DNA from: JANOYY01 sp043720395
GTDB taxonomy: Bacteria > Actinomycetota > Acidimicrobiia > Acidimicrobiales > JANYDT01
NCBI GenBank assembly: GCA_043720395.1
Contig: JAYSSR010000078.1
Location: forward strand, 1-64,000
Direction: 5' to 3'
Length of the DNA stretch: 64,000 nucleotides
Shown: one piece after another, positions 44,542-53,070 of the stretch
Numbering within the stretch: the stretch's first letter is position 1
How the letters are laid out: the number at the start of each line of letters is the position of its first letter
Position numbers and translations under genes: made by a program
The notes under the pieces: generated by a model
Databases searched by the model: none
Told to the model about the DNA's origin: nothing
Seen by the model: only the letters and a program-made list of their open reading frames with translations

Positions 44542-44826
44542 ATGAGCGTCCGTGTCCTGTCTTCCGACCAGGCCAAATCCTCCATTCAGCGCATTTCGAG
44601 CATCCTCGCGGGTGGCCTCGCCGACCAGATCCGTGCCCTCAAGACCGAGGGTCAGACGCTGTCAGACCCGAACGTGTGGGACGGCATGCTCGCCGAGAAC
44701 TTCCGCTCCGACACATGGCCGTCGACCGCCGCCAACCTCGACTCGGTTGCGGCGTCGCTGGAGGAGCTCCAGCAGCAGATTGCCGGCATCAACACCGACA
44801 TCATGATGGCAGGCGGAAACAGCTGA
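44542..44826 (+). CDS. WXG100-like small helical protein
   Basis: A 94-residue, mostly helical protein: SSDQAKSSIQRISSILAGGL, SDPNVWDGMLAENFRSDTW and AASLEELQQQIAGINTDIMM, ending GGNS. The layout of two helices with a central W-x-G-like NVWDG turn is that of the ESAT-6/WXG100 superfamily, in a form common as a lone gene in actinobacteria and sometimes misnamed pyrophosphorylase. No EccC ATPase or other type VII secretion gene is in this window. RBS AAGGAGC lies 6 bases before the ATG. Confidence 0.8.
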   Translation: MSVRVLSSDQAKSSIQRISSILAGGLADQIRALKTEGQTLSDPNVWDGMLAENFRSDTWPSTAANLDSVAASLEELQQQIAGINTDIMMAGGNS

Positions 44827-44969
44827 CCCCCGGCTGAACCGCGAACCCGGCTCTTCCCCCGCAGTCCCCGGCAGGCGCTCCGCAAACTACTCGGACGGCC
44901 GAAGGCCGGAGAGGGAGGCGGCACAATAGGCAACCCGTAAGGCCGTCTGAGTTGTTTTGCGGCGGGTCC

Positions 44970-46364
44970 TTACTCCTCCAGCGCCCGGCGCAATGACAGC
45001 GACAAGCGTCGCTTCTCCGGCTCGATGGCAAGGATCTTCGTCCAGACGCCCTCGCCGACGTTCACGACCTCCGACGCCTCCTCGACGCGGAAGCGGCTGA
45101 GCTCTGAAATGTGGATGAGACCCTCCACCACAAAGCCGTCGCCCTCCACCGTGACGAAGGCACCGAACGGTGCGACACCACTCACGATGCCGTACACGAG
45201 ATCCCCAACCGCGGCGGTCGCCTTCAGCTGCTGCCACGGGCTGGCCAGCGTCGCCTTGTGGGAGAGGCTGATCTTGCCCCGATCGGCCTTCACCTCGATC
45301 ACGATCACGTCGATCTCCTGGCCGACCTTCACGACATCGCCAGGCTTCGCGACATTGCGGTGGGCGAGTTCACTCACATGCACAAGTCCTTCGGCACCAC
45401 CAAGATCGACGAAGGCACCAAAGTCCGTGAGGGCGGTGACCGTGCCGACCATACGATCGCCGGCTTGCAGCGTCGTAAGAAGACGGTCACGCTGTGCCTT
45501 GCGCTCCGTCTCGCGCAGGATGCGCCGGTTCACGACGACCTTCTCCGAGCGGCGCTCCTGCGCAGCAACGTCGCCCGCCAGCTTCTCCGCCTCGACGACC
45601 AAGACGGTCACTTCGGTCCCGATCAGCGTCCGCGGATTGTGTGGCTTGCGGACGTCGATGAGCGACTCCGGCAGGAAGGCACGGACGCCGAGGTCGACAA
45701 TGAGTCCGCCCTTTGTGGCGTCGGTGACCTTGCCGGTCATCGGCGTCTTCGACTCCAACGCCTCGACGATGCGCGTCCACGCACGGGCCTTCGCTGCGCG
45801 CTTCGGCGAGATGACGTAGCGGCCGGTGCCGGCCTGATGCTTGATGACCGTGCCTTCGACCGCCTCGCCGACGACCGGATCACCATCGATTTCGGAGCGC
45901 GGGATGACGGCGGTGTCGCCGTCGCCAAGGTCGGCCTCGATACCGTTCGCACCGACGACGCTGATATGGCCGGGCACGATGTCGCCGGGCTGGTAACGAA
46001 ACGACGCGGGCTCGGGGACCACCTCGGGTTCGGGAGCAGCGGCGGCGTCGGCGACTGCGGGACCGGAGACTCTGGCTTCGGGCTCGGCCGAGGGATCGGA
46101 CACAGGCACTTCGACAACTTCGACCGCAACCTCGTCGGCGATCTCCGCAGCCGGAATCTCTGACGCGTCGGGTGCCGTCTCGACGGGAACCGCGTCAATC
46201 GGCGCGACCACCGCATCAACGGCGTCCGGGACCACAACTTCGGCAGCGGCGACCGGTGCGGACTCCGCAGCAACGTCGACCGCAACTACGGGCTCAGTGG
46301 TCGGAACTTCGGTCCCATCGGCACCGCTCTCGGGGGAGTCGGTCGTGTGGTCGGTAGCGCTCAT
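44970..46364 (-). CDS. rpsA: S1-domain RNA-binding protein (ribosomal protein S1-like)
   Basis: A 464-residue protein with a 120-residue acidic Ala/Val/Pro/Glu-rich start and four S1 (OB-fold) repeats at roughly 125-190, 208-280, 300-370 and 388-455. Clear repeat cores include AGDRMVGTVTALTDFGAFVD followed by EGLVHVSELAH, and VGDLVYGIVSGVAPFGAFVT followed by EGLIHISELS. Bacterial S1 helps mRNA bind the 30S subunit. The low-complexity extension is unusually long and would be negatively charged. It is downstream of trpA, separated by a repeat of family 1. Confidence 0.88.
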   Translation of the reverse strand: MSATDHTTDSPESGADGTEVPTTEPVVAVDVAAESAPVAAAEVVVPDAVDAVVAPIDAVPVETAPDASEIPAAEIADEVAVEVVEVPVSDPSAEPEARVSGPAVADAAAAPEPEVVPEPASFRYQPGDIVPGHISVVGANGIEADLGDGDTAVIPRSEIDGDPVVGEAVEGTVIKHQAGTGRYVISPKRAAKARAWTRIVEALESKTPMTGKVTDATKGGLIVDLGVRAFLPESLIDVRKPHNPRTLIGTEVTVLVVEAEKLAGDVAAQERRSEKVVVNRRILRETERKAQRDRLLTTLQAGDRMVGTVTALTDFGAFVDLGGAEGLVHVSELAHRNVAKPGDVVKVGQEIDVIVIEVKADRGKISLSHKATLASPWQQLKATAAVGDLVYGIVSGVAPFGAFVTVEGDGFVVEGLIHISELSRFRVEEASEVVNVGEGVWTKILAIEPEKRRLSLSLRRALEE

Positions 46365-46468
46365 CGTCGGCTCAGGTCCTGCGGTGGTGTCGGGCAGCGC
46401 GGAGCTGCAGAAAGGACAAGGCTAGCCGACCCGCCTAACCGCCGCCCTGCCCGAGTAGTCAAACGGTT

Positions 46469-46546
46469 GTTCGCGGTACATCTGGTGGCAATGGGACGCG
46501 ATCCACGCGGGAAATCGCGTCCCAAGGTCACCGGATGTAGCGCGAC
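46469..46546. repeat. family-1 palindromic repeat, copy E (diverged centre)
   Basis: A 78-bp palindrome. The outer arms GTTCGCGGTACATCTGGTG / CACCGGATGTAGCGCGAC match the other family-1 copies. The inner arms are different, TGGGACGCGAT / ATCGCGTCCCA, yet still pair perfectly. Such a changed but paired centre implies selection for the fold or recombination between related elements. It lies between trpA and the S1 gene. Confidence 0.85.
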
Positions 46547-46591
46547 GAGGTCGGTCGACAGGCCAAGCCAAGCAGGCACGCCCGGCGCGGG

Positions 46592-47404
46592 TCAGGCCGC
46601 GTCGACGCCGGCGCGAAGCTCCGCCACGAACGCTCCGAGTTCCGCCGGACGAGCGCCGTCGAGGATGCGCCGCACGATCGACGAGCCCACGATGACACCG
46701 TCGCAATGCGCACCGACCTCCGCCGCTTGCGCCGCGTTCGATACACCGATGCCCACGAGTACCGGCCGATCGGTGACGGCCTTCAGACGCTGCGCTATCA
46801 CGCTCGCCGTGGCCGCCAGCGCCGCCCGCTCGCCAGTGACGCCCATTGTGCCGACGCCGTACACCCAGCCCCGCGAGGCTGCGCAGATCCGGACGAGACG
46901 CTCATCGGACGTTGTCGGTGCAGCGAGCAGGATGTTCTCAATCCCGTGTGCCGTGGATACCTGCCGCCAGCTGGTCGCCTCGTCAAGTTGGAGGTCGGGC
47001 AGGATCGTTCCCGAAAAGCCTCCGTCTGCGAGCATCGATGCGAACCGTTCGTCGCCCGCCCGAAAAGCAAGGTTGTATGCGGTCATAGCAACGAGTGGCA
47101 CACCGCCGTCGAAGGAGCGAAGGTCGGAGATCAGCGTCGAGGTCGTGGTCCCGCGAGCGAGCGCCAGCGTCGACGCCGCCTGGATCACGGGACCGTCCAT
47201 CATCGGGTCGGAGAACGGCACGCCGATCTCGATCGCGTCGGCACCGGACGCCGCGAACGCGTGCACGTAGTCGACCCAGTCATCACTGATCCCGGCGGTG
47301 ATGAACGGCACGAGCAGCTTCGCTCCGGCGGCCCGTTTCGCCCGGAACGCAGTTTCTATGCGCCCATACGATGCTTGAGTGTGCGTTGAAGTGACCGCGC
47401 TCAT
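46592..47404 (-). CDS. trpA: tryptophan synthase alpha chain
   Basis: A 270-residue TIM-barrel enzyme cleaving indole-3-glycerol phosphate. The catalytic Glu is in DAIEIGVPFSDPMMDGPVIQ, the Asp in ILPDLQLDEA (family usually shows PDLP) and the phosphate loops in GVTGER and VGIGVSNAAQA with VIVGSSIVR. ATG 47404 overlaps the trpB stop (ATGA), so the chains are translationally coupled, as fits their alpha2beta2 complex. Confidence 0.95.
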   Translation of the reverse strand: MSAVTSTHTQASYGRIETAFRAKRAAGAKLLVPFITAGISDDWVDYVHAFAASGADAIEIGVPFSDPMMDGPVIQAASTLALARGTTTSTLISDLRSFDGGVPLVAMTAYNLAFRAGDERFASMLADGGFSGTILPDLQLDEATSWRQVSTAHGIENILLAAPTTSDERLVRICAASRGWVYGVGTMGVTGERAALAATASVIAQRLKAVTDRPVLVGIGVSNAAQAAEVGAHCDGVIVGSSIVRRILDGARPAELGAFVAELRAGVDAA

Positions 47405-48657
47405 CGGTTCGGGCACCCTTCGCAGACCGGCTCGCACGGACGCGACCCGCACAGCCGCAGCATCTCCAGCACTTGTGGAGCGTCCTTGTCGCCGCGTCCG
47501 GACAGGTTGATCAGGACCGTCGATCCGGCGGGAATGTCCCCGCTCCCAGCGGCGCGCACCAGATAGGCAACCGCATGCGCCGACTCCAGCGCGCAGATGA
47601 TTCCTTCGGTCTCGGCGAGCAACTGGAACGCGTCGAGCACCTCCGCATCCGACGCAGGCACATACGTCGCCCGCCCCGACGCGCTCAGGTGCGCGTGCTC
47701 TGGTCCGACGCCCGGATAGTCGAGACCGGCCGAAATCGACTGCGCCTCCAACACCTGCCCGAACTCGTCCTGCAGAAGGTAGGAGCGCATACCATGTACC
47801 ACCCCCGGCACGCCGTGGCCGACGGCCGCACCACCCGCCGGTTCAACGCCGACCAGCTTTGCCGCAGTGTCGACGAAACCCGAGAAGATCCCCGCTGCGT
47901 TGGAACCTCCACCCACGCACGCGAGCACGTAGTCGGGGTCAACGCCGTTGAGCAGCGTCCGACATTGCTCTCTGGCCTCCTCGCCGAGAATCCGCTGGAA
48001 CTCGCGCACCATCCACGGGTACGGATGAGGACCCATGACGGAACCAAGGAGGTAGTACGTCGTCTCGACCTCGGAAAGCCATGCGCGCATAGCATCGTTG
48101 ACGGCGTCCTTCAGCGTCTTCGAACCCGAGTGGACCGGTCGCACGGTCGCCCCAAGGAGCTTCATGCGGAACACGTTCGGGGCCTGACGCGCAACGTCGA
48201 CCGAGCCCATGTACACAACGCACTCAAGGCCTAGCAGCGCGCATGCCGTCGCCGTCGCCACACCGTGCTGGCCCGCGCCGGTCTCTGCGATGATCCGACG
48301 CTTGCCCATCCGCTTCGCGAGCAGCGCCTGACCGATCACGTTGTTGATCTTGTGGCTGCCCGTGTGCGCAAGGTCTTCGCGCTTGAGCAGCACCCGCACG
48401 CCGAGCCGCTCGCTGAGGTTGTGGCACTCGGTGAGCGCCGTTGGGCGTCCACCGTACGACTTCAGGATGTGCTCGTACTCAACATGGAACGCCGGGTCGG
48501 ACCATGCTTCGCGGAAGGCAACCTCCAGCTCCTCGCAGGCGGGTACAAGGGTTTCGGGGACGAAACGTCCGCCGAACTCTCCGAAGCGCCCGTCGTCGGA
48601 TGGATCACCCATGAGCGAGGGGCGTCCTCCGTTGGACAGCGGGGTCGTTGCGGTCAC
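47401..48657 (-). CDS. trpB: tryptophan synthase beta chain
   Basis: A 418-residue PLP enzyme joining indole and serine. It has GRFGEFGGRFVPETL, the PLP Lys103 in REDLAHTGSHKINN, ETGAGQHGVATAT, the phosphate-binding GGGSNAAG and the C-terminal NLSGRGDKD. An unusual tail, SRPCEPVCEGCPNR, adds Cys residues beyond the usual end. The ATG overlaps the trpF stop (ATGA). Confidence 0.96.
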   Translation of the reverse strand: MTATTPLSNGGRPSLMGDPSDDGRFGEFGGRFVPETLVPACEELEVAFREAWSDPAFHVEYEHILKSYGGRPTALTECHNLSERLGVRVLLKREDLAHTGSHKINNVIGQALLAKRMGKRRIIAETGAGQHGVATATACALLGLECVVYMGSVDVARQAPNVFRMKLLGATVRPVHSGSKTLKDAVNDAMRAWLSEVETTYYLLGSVMGPHPYPWMVREFQRILGEEAREQCRTLLNGVDPDYVLACVGGGSNAAGIFSGFVDTAAKLVGVEPAGGAAVGHGVPGVVHGMRSYLLQDEFGQVLEAQSISAGLDYPGVGPEHAHLSASGRATYVPASDAEVLDAFQLLAETEGIICALESAHAVAYLVRAAGSGDIPAGSTVLINLSGRGDKDAPQVLEMLRLCGSRPCEPVCEGCPNR

Positions 48658-49367
48658 AATTCCTCTTGCCAGTCGTAGGGGGCGTCCGCGCTCTTCGTGC
48701 CGCGTCGTTCTGCTTGACGTTGCGCGACGATCTCCCCCGCCTTGCGAGCGTTCGAGATGAACTGCCGGAGCTTCACGGCGTCCTTGCGAGCGGGTCCCGA
48801 TTCAACACCGGTGGCGACATCGACGCCCCACGGCTCAACGGCGTTCACTGCATCGGCGACGTTGTCGGGATGGAGCCCACCCGCGAGCAGAAGTCGCTTC
48901 CCGTCGGGCAGGCCGTCGATCATCGACCAGTCGAACACCTGCCCCGAACCGGGCGTCGGGTTGTCGATGAGGATGACGTCGACCGGGTAGTCACGCGCGC
49001 GGTCGATGGCCCGGTCACCGGCGCCGAATGCCTGCACGGTAAAACGCACGCGCTCCGCCACGTAGCGACACTGCAGAGCGGTTTCGTGGCCATGCAGCTG
49101 TGCACCGGTGAGGCCGGTCCGTAGCACGATCTCGACCACACGCTCCGGCGCTTCGTTGCGGAACACGCCGAACGTTGCAACGTCCGGGGGAAGTCGCTTC
49201 ACGATGTCGGCCACGGCTGCGGGGGTCACCCGTCGAGTCGATCCGGCGACGAAATTGAATCCGAGAGCGTCGGCACCGAGCGCTACTGCGAGCAGCGCGT
49301 CGTCCTCGGTCGTGATGCCACAGATCTTCACGAACAATCCGTTGTGCGCAATGTCCTCAGCGCGCAT
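48654..49367 (-). CDS. trpF: phosphoribosylanthranilate isomerase
   Basis: A 237-residue TIM-barrel enzyme: LFVKICGITTEDDALLAVAL contains the catalytic Cys, ADALGFNFVAGSTRRVTPA follows, VQLHG is here TGAQLHGHE, and the late catalytic Asp region is VDVILIDN with LLAGGLHPDNV and GVDVATGVES. A 25-residue tail (ERRGTKSADAPYDW) extends past the usual end. It overlaps trpC by 11 bp. Confidence 0.94.
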   Translation of the reverse strand: MRAEDIAHNGLFVKICGITTEDDALLAVALGADALGFNFVAGSTRRVTPAAVADIVKRLPPDVATFGVFRNEAPERVVEIVLRTGLTGAQLHGHETALQCRYVAERVRFTVQAFGAGDRAIDRARDYPVDVILIDNPTPGSGQVFDWSMIDGLPDGKRLLLAGGLHPDNVADAVNAVEPWGVDVATGVESGPARKDAVKLRQFISNARKAGEIVAQRQAERRGTKSADAPYDWQEEL

Positions 49368-50157
49368 AGGAAGCCTCTCGGAGCGCCCGTGTCGCTGCTG
49401 CAGGGTCGCCAGCGGTCACCAGCGATTCACCGACCAGAACGGCGTGGAACCCTGCGGTTGCGAGCGACGCAGCATCGTCTGCGTTCCGTACACCGGACTC
49501 GGCGACCCGCACGACGCTGTCGGGCATCGCCGCACCGACACGTATGGCCCGCGCGTGATCGACCTGGAACGTGTGGAGGTCGCGCTGGTTCACGCCGACG
49601 AGAGTTGCGCATATGTGTAAGGCCCGTTCAAGTTCGGCCTCGTCGTGGATCTCCACGAGCGCATCGAGCCCAACGTCCAGCGCGGCGTCGTGGAAGTCCT
49701 TCAGCTCAGCGTCATCGAGCGCAGCTGCAATCAGCAGTACGCAATCCGCACCTTGGATTCGGGCGTCGTACACGTCGCGGACGTCGACGGTGAAGTCCTT
49801 GCGCAGTACCGGCAGATCCACCGCACAGCGGGCCAGTTGCAGGTCCTCGAACGACCCGCCGAAGTGCTGCGCATCGGTCAGCACCGAGAGGCAGGCGGCA
49901 CCACCCGCTGTGTATTCGGCGGCCAACTGGGCGGGGTCGAGACCGATGTTCAGGTCGCCCTTCGACGGCGAACGTCGCTTGATCTCAGCAATCACGCTCA
50001 GGCCGGACGCGAGCAGGGCCTCGCGGAAGCCGCGGGCGAAGCCCTTGCAGGCCAGAGCCTGTTCCCGACAGGCTTCGACGCTGCGCTGGTCTCGCTCCGC
50101 GGCCTCACGATGCACCTCGACAATGCGATCGAGGTAGGTGGCGGGCCTGGACGTCAC
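49357..50157 (-). CDS. trpC: indole-3-glycerol phosphate synthase
   Basis: A 266-residue TIM-barrel enzyme: VIAEIKRRSPSKGDL holds the catalytic Lys, SVLTDAQHFGGS and PVLRKDFTVD (second catalytic Lys) follow, then VGVNQRDLHTFQVD, VVRVAESGVRN and HAVLVGESLV. First gene of the trpC-trpF-trpB-trpA operon. The anthranilate-stage genes trpE, trpG and trpD are not in this window. A family-2 palindrome lies 64 bp upstream. Confidence 0.95.
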   Translation of the reverse strand: MTSRPATYLDRIVEVHREAAERDQRSVEACREQALACKGFARGFREALLASGLSVIAEIKRRSPSKGDLNIGLDPAQLAAEYTAGGAACLSVLTDAQHFGGSFEDLQLARCAVDLPVLRKDFTVDVRDVYDARIQGADCVLLIAAALDDAELKDFHDAALDVGLDALVEIHDEAELERALHICATLVGVNQRDLHTFQVDHARAIRVGAAMPDSVVRVAESGVRNADDAASLATAGFHAVLVGESLVTAGDPAAATRALREASYAR

Positions 50158-50220
50158 GGCTGCCGAGCGTAGTTCCCAAGTCCCCCGCCGCCCGCGGCAG
50201 TTTCACCGACGGCCTTAGAC

Positions 50221-50297
50221 GTTGTGGCCTCAAATCGGTCCGCATGGCCCGAAAACGGCCCGATCTGGGGCCACAGCGACCGATCTGGGGCCACGAC
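50221..50297. repeat. family-2 palindromic repeat, copy 1
   Basis: A 77-bp palindrome: outer arms GTTGTGGCCTCAAATCGGTC and GACCGATCTGGGGCCACGAC pair with two differences. Inside is a second, weaker pair of the same GTGGCC unit. It lies between trpC and the AbiEi/DUF559-like gene. Confidence 0.92.
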
Positions 50298-50388
50298 CTT
50301 CGGGCCCGCGAACTCGTCGCACAAACTGGTCCCGAAGACCGCGCGCTTGGCCACCCACTTCATCGGACGCTCTCCGTACCCTCGGTGG

Positions 50389-51396
50389 ATGGACCCAACG
50401 CTCTTCACACGATCAGATGCGACGCTCGACGGACAGAATCTCCACGCGCTGGAATCGCGCGTGCGGCGCGGCAAGGTCGATCGGCTCCGCCACGGCATGT
50501 ACGCCACCGAGAAGCCGACCGACGATGACGCCGTGTGGCGACGCGAGCTCCGGATGCTGCTCCTCCGTTGCGAGTCGGACGCCGCTATCGGCGGTATCGC
50601 TGCGGCAATCCTCCACCGTCTCGATGGATTCGAGCCCGACTACTACGCGGCCAGGCCACTCACGATCGTCACCAGCGTCCATGCCCACGTCCGCGACAAG
50701 AACATCCGGCGGAGCCGCAGCTTCGACGTGGCTGACACCATCGACCTCGACGGTCTGCAAGTCTTTGACCGCATCCACACCGTTGCCATGCTTGGCCGAT
50801 GGGCATCTGCGGACGAGGTCGAGATGGCAATGGAATCGATGTTTCGCGGCGCTGATCCGCGGCGTCCGGACGTGTGGAACCGTGCCGCGCTCAAGACACT
50901 GACGCGACTCATCGAGGAGAATCCCCGGCGGTCCGGTTACGCGGTGGCCGCCCAGGTCCTCCGCCGACGGGGCAACGTTCTGCCCACGGGTAGCGGTGCC
51001 GAAACCCGAGCCGCCATTGCGTTCAGGAACAACAAAATCGATCTCGTCCGCCAGTGCAAGGTCCGGGTGATCGGGCGAACCGGGCGCGTCCGCTACATCT
51101 ACTGGCTGGACTTCGCCGACGTGAGCCGACGCCTTGCGGTCGAAATCGACGGGCGGCTTGCGCACGGAACGAACGAAGCGGTGGCACGTGACGACGTCCG
51201 CGAAAATCTCCTGAACAATGTGTTCACGGTTGTACGTTTCAGCGGCTCGTCGGTCCGGTCCGACCCGGCGGCAATGTGCGCTGACCTTCGGCGCAGGATC
51301 GATCGCACCTCGCCACTCGAGGGGACCGTGCAGTTGGCGAACGGCTGGCGGGTCGTCCCGACGCGCAATGGTGTCGACCTGTACGAGCCGGCGTGA
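50389..51396 (+). CDS. AbiEi-like / DUF559 nuclease-fold protein
   Basis: A 335-residue protein. The N-terminus (LESRVRRGKVDRLRHGMYAT) resembles the winged-helix start of AbiEi-type antitoxins. The C-terminal third, RRLAVEIDGRLAHGTNEAVA followed by RDDVRENLLNNVFTVVRFSG, is a DUF559/Vsr-like domain of the PD-(D/E)XK nuclease class. Such two-part proteins are abundant in actinobacterial genomes and are often tied to type IV toxin-antitoxin or defence themes, but none has a firm role that I can state. The ATG at 50389 starts the conserved part. It is bracketed by two family-2 repeats. Confidence 0.75.
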   Translation: MDPTLFTRSDATLDGQNLHALESRVRRGKVDRLRHGMYATEKPTDDDAVWRRELRMLLLRCESDAAIGGIAAAILHRLDGFEPDYYAARPLTIVTSVHAHVRDKNIRRSRSFDVADTIDLDGLQVFDRIHTVAMLGRWASADEVEMAMESMFRGADPRRPDVWNRAALKTLTRLIEENPRRSGYAVAAQVLRRRGNVLPTGSGAETRAAIAFRNNKIDLVRQCKVRVIGRTGRVRYIYWLDFADVSRRLAVEIDGRLAHGTNEAVARDDVRENLLNNVFTVVRFSGSSVRSDPAAMCADLRRRIDRTSPLEGTVQLANGWRVVPTRNGVDLYEPA

Positions 51397-51412
51397 ACGT
51401 CGGCAAGTTGAC

Positions 51413-51488
51413 GTTGTGGCCCCAAATCGGTCGGCGTGGCCTCAAAACGGCCCGATCTGGGGCCACACTGACCGATTTGGGGCCACAC
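51413..51488. repeat. family-2 palindromic repeat, copy 2
   Basis: A copy of 75-76 bp: left GTTGTGGCCCCAAATCGGTC, inner GTGGCCTCAAAACGGCCCG, right GACCGATTTGGGGCCACAC. It starts 16 bp after the DUF559-like stop, and lies before the SDR-like gene. Confidence 0.92.
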
Positions 51489-51522
51489 ACCCCGCCCGCG
51501 GCCGTGCCCATCGCCGCGCCGA

Positions 51523-53070
51523 CTACCAGTCGGTGGGGTGGTAGTCCTTCAGGAACTGACCCCACACATGCTCACCGGTGAGGACGCCTGCGATGATCGG
51601 ATCGACGATGCGGGCGGCACCGTCCACGATGTCGAGCGGCGGATGGAAATGCTGCTCGGCGGTCTTGCGCTCGGCAATGTGCACGGGGTCCTCGTCGCTG
51701 ACCCAACCCGTGTCAACACTGTTCATATGGATGCCGTCTGCCTGATAGTCGGCCGCCGACGTGCGCGTCATCATGTTCAATGCCGCCTTCGCCATGTTCG
51801 TGTGCGGATGACGTGTCGTCTTCATCTTCCGGTAGAACTGGCCCTCGACCGCTGACACGTTCACGATGTGCTTGTCCCGCCCCGGCGTGCCCAGCATGAG
51901 CGGCTTCAATCGGGCATTGAGCACGAATGGTGCGGTTGCATTGACGAGCTGGGTCTCCAGCAACTCGACCGTGGACACTTCGGCCAGCGTCAGACGCCAC
52001 GAGTTGCGGCCGCGCAGGTCGACCTGTTGGAGGTCCTTGTCGAGACGCCCTTCCGGGAACAGCGCCGGTCGGGCCATCCGATCCTCGGGCAACAGCGCGG
52101 CCTGGGACAACAACGCCGACTCGGCGAGACCCATCGGCAGCGTTGGGCCAGCGAGCGCAACGTCCGGACCGACACCCACGAGCTCCACCCCGCGGAGGCC
52201 TTCGTACTCACCGAGCACCGCTTGGACGCTGCCCGGCACAACCGCGGCACCCTCCAGTTCCATCATGTGTCGGTAGAAGTCGGGCGGACGCCGGACGGTC
52301 TGGCAAGCGTTGTTGACAATGAAGTCCAACCGCTCACGTGTGGACAACAAGTGCTCACAGAAGGCCTCGACGCTGGGCGTGTGGCGCAGGTCGAGCCCGA
52401 AGATCTCCAAGCGGTCCGACCACTGCACGAAATCCGGTTCGGCTGCGTAGCGCAGTGCCGAGTCACGGGGGAACCGGGTAGTCACGATGAGCGATGCACC
52501 TGCCCGCAACAGCTTGATACCCGCCTGGTAGCCAATCTTCACGCGCCCCCCGGTGAGCAGTGCGACGCGTCCGCTCAGGTCCGCTGTCTCGCTCCGTTTC
52601 GCAAAGTTGAAGTCGCCGCACGGCCCGCACATCTGGTCGTAGAACGGGTGGATGACCGTGAACTTCTGCTTGCACACGTAGCAGTGCTGACGTAGTGCGG
52701 ACTCGCGCTGCTCACCGGCGTGGCCGACCTCGCCGTCGCCGGCCGGGTCCTCGGACAAGTCGTCGGGAGGGGTGTCGGTCGGCGGGAACACGTTCGGCGT
52801 CGTGAACACCGGCTTGGCCCGCAGCACCCGGATACCCGTCTCCGACAACGCCTCCTGATCCCGCGCAACCTGGCGGGCCTTGTGATCACGACGCTGCGCC
52901 TTGAGCTGACGCCGCCGTTCCGCAATGTCCGGCGCGAACAGGTTGCCCGCAGCATTGACGAGCCGCACACGTTCGTCGAACGAAAGCGCGTCGAGCAGCG
53001 TCCGATTCGCGACGACCACTTCCAGCACCTCGGTAAGAGCACGCAACTGCTCACCAACATCGTCAGGCAC
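51523..53070 (-). CDS. SDR-like protein with N-terminal zinc ribbon, catalytic Tyr absent
   Basis: A 515-residue protein. A coiled-coil-rich N-terminus (about 1-90) leads to a zinc ribbon, Cys130/Cys133 and Cys148/Cys151 (CYVCKQKF ... CGPCGDFN). Then comes a Rossmann domain with LLTGGRVKIGYQAG at 172-185, IFGLDLRHTPSVEAFCEHLL and DFIVNNACQTVRRPP. Where classical SDRs have YxxxK, this protein reads HPHTNMAKAALNMMTRTSA, so Thr replaces Tyr. A long insertion lies between the NNA motif and the active-site helix. I recall this as a conserved but uncharacterised SDR branch. It may bind NAD(P) without oxidoreductase chemistry. Confidence 0.8.
   Translation of the reverse strand: MPDDVGEQLRALTEVLEVVVANRTLLDALSFDERVRLVNAAGNLFAPDIAERRRQLKAQRRDHKARQVARDQEALSETGIRVLRAKPVFTTPNVFPPTDTPPDDLSEDPAGDGEVGHAGEQRESALRQHCYVCKQKFTVIHPFYDQMCGPCGDFNFAKRSETADLSGRVALLTGGRVKIGYQAGIKLLRAGASLIVTTRFPRDSALRYAAEPDFVQWSDRLEIFGLDLRHTPSVEAFCEHLLSTRERLDFIVNNACQTVRRPPDFYRHMMELEGAAVVPGSVQAVLGEYEGLRGVELVGVGPDVALAGPTLPMGLAESALLSQAALLPEDRMARPALFPEGRLDKDLQQVDLRGRNSWRLTLAEVSTVELLETQLVNATAPFVLNARLKPLMLGTPGRDKHIVNVSAVEGQFYRKMKTTRHPHTNMAKAALNMMTRTSAADYQADGIHMNSVDTGWVSDEDPVHIAERKTAEQHFHPPLDIVDGAARIVDPIIAGVLTGEHVWGQFLKDYHPTDW

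Noticed and set aside
44827..44969. Small gene between the WXG100-like gene and the S1 gene
   Set aside because: No frame with a ribosome-binding site or recognisable sequence; GC-rich spacer only.
46469..46546. Rho-independent terminator for trpA at repeat E
   Set aside because: It could end transcription, but it lacks a U-run and matches the outer stem of the dispersed family, so it is listed as a repeat.
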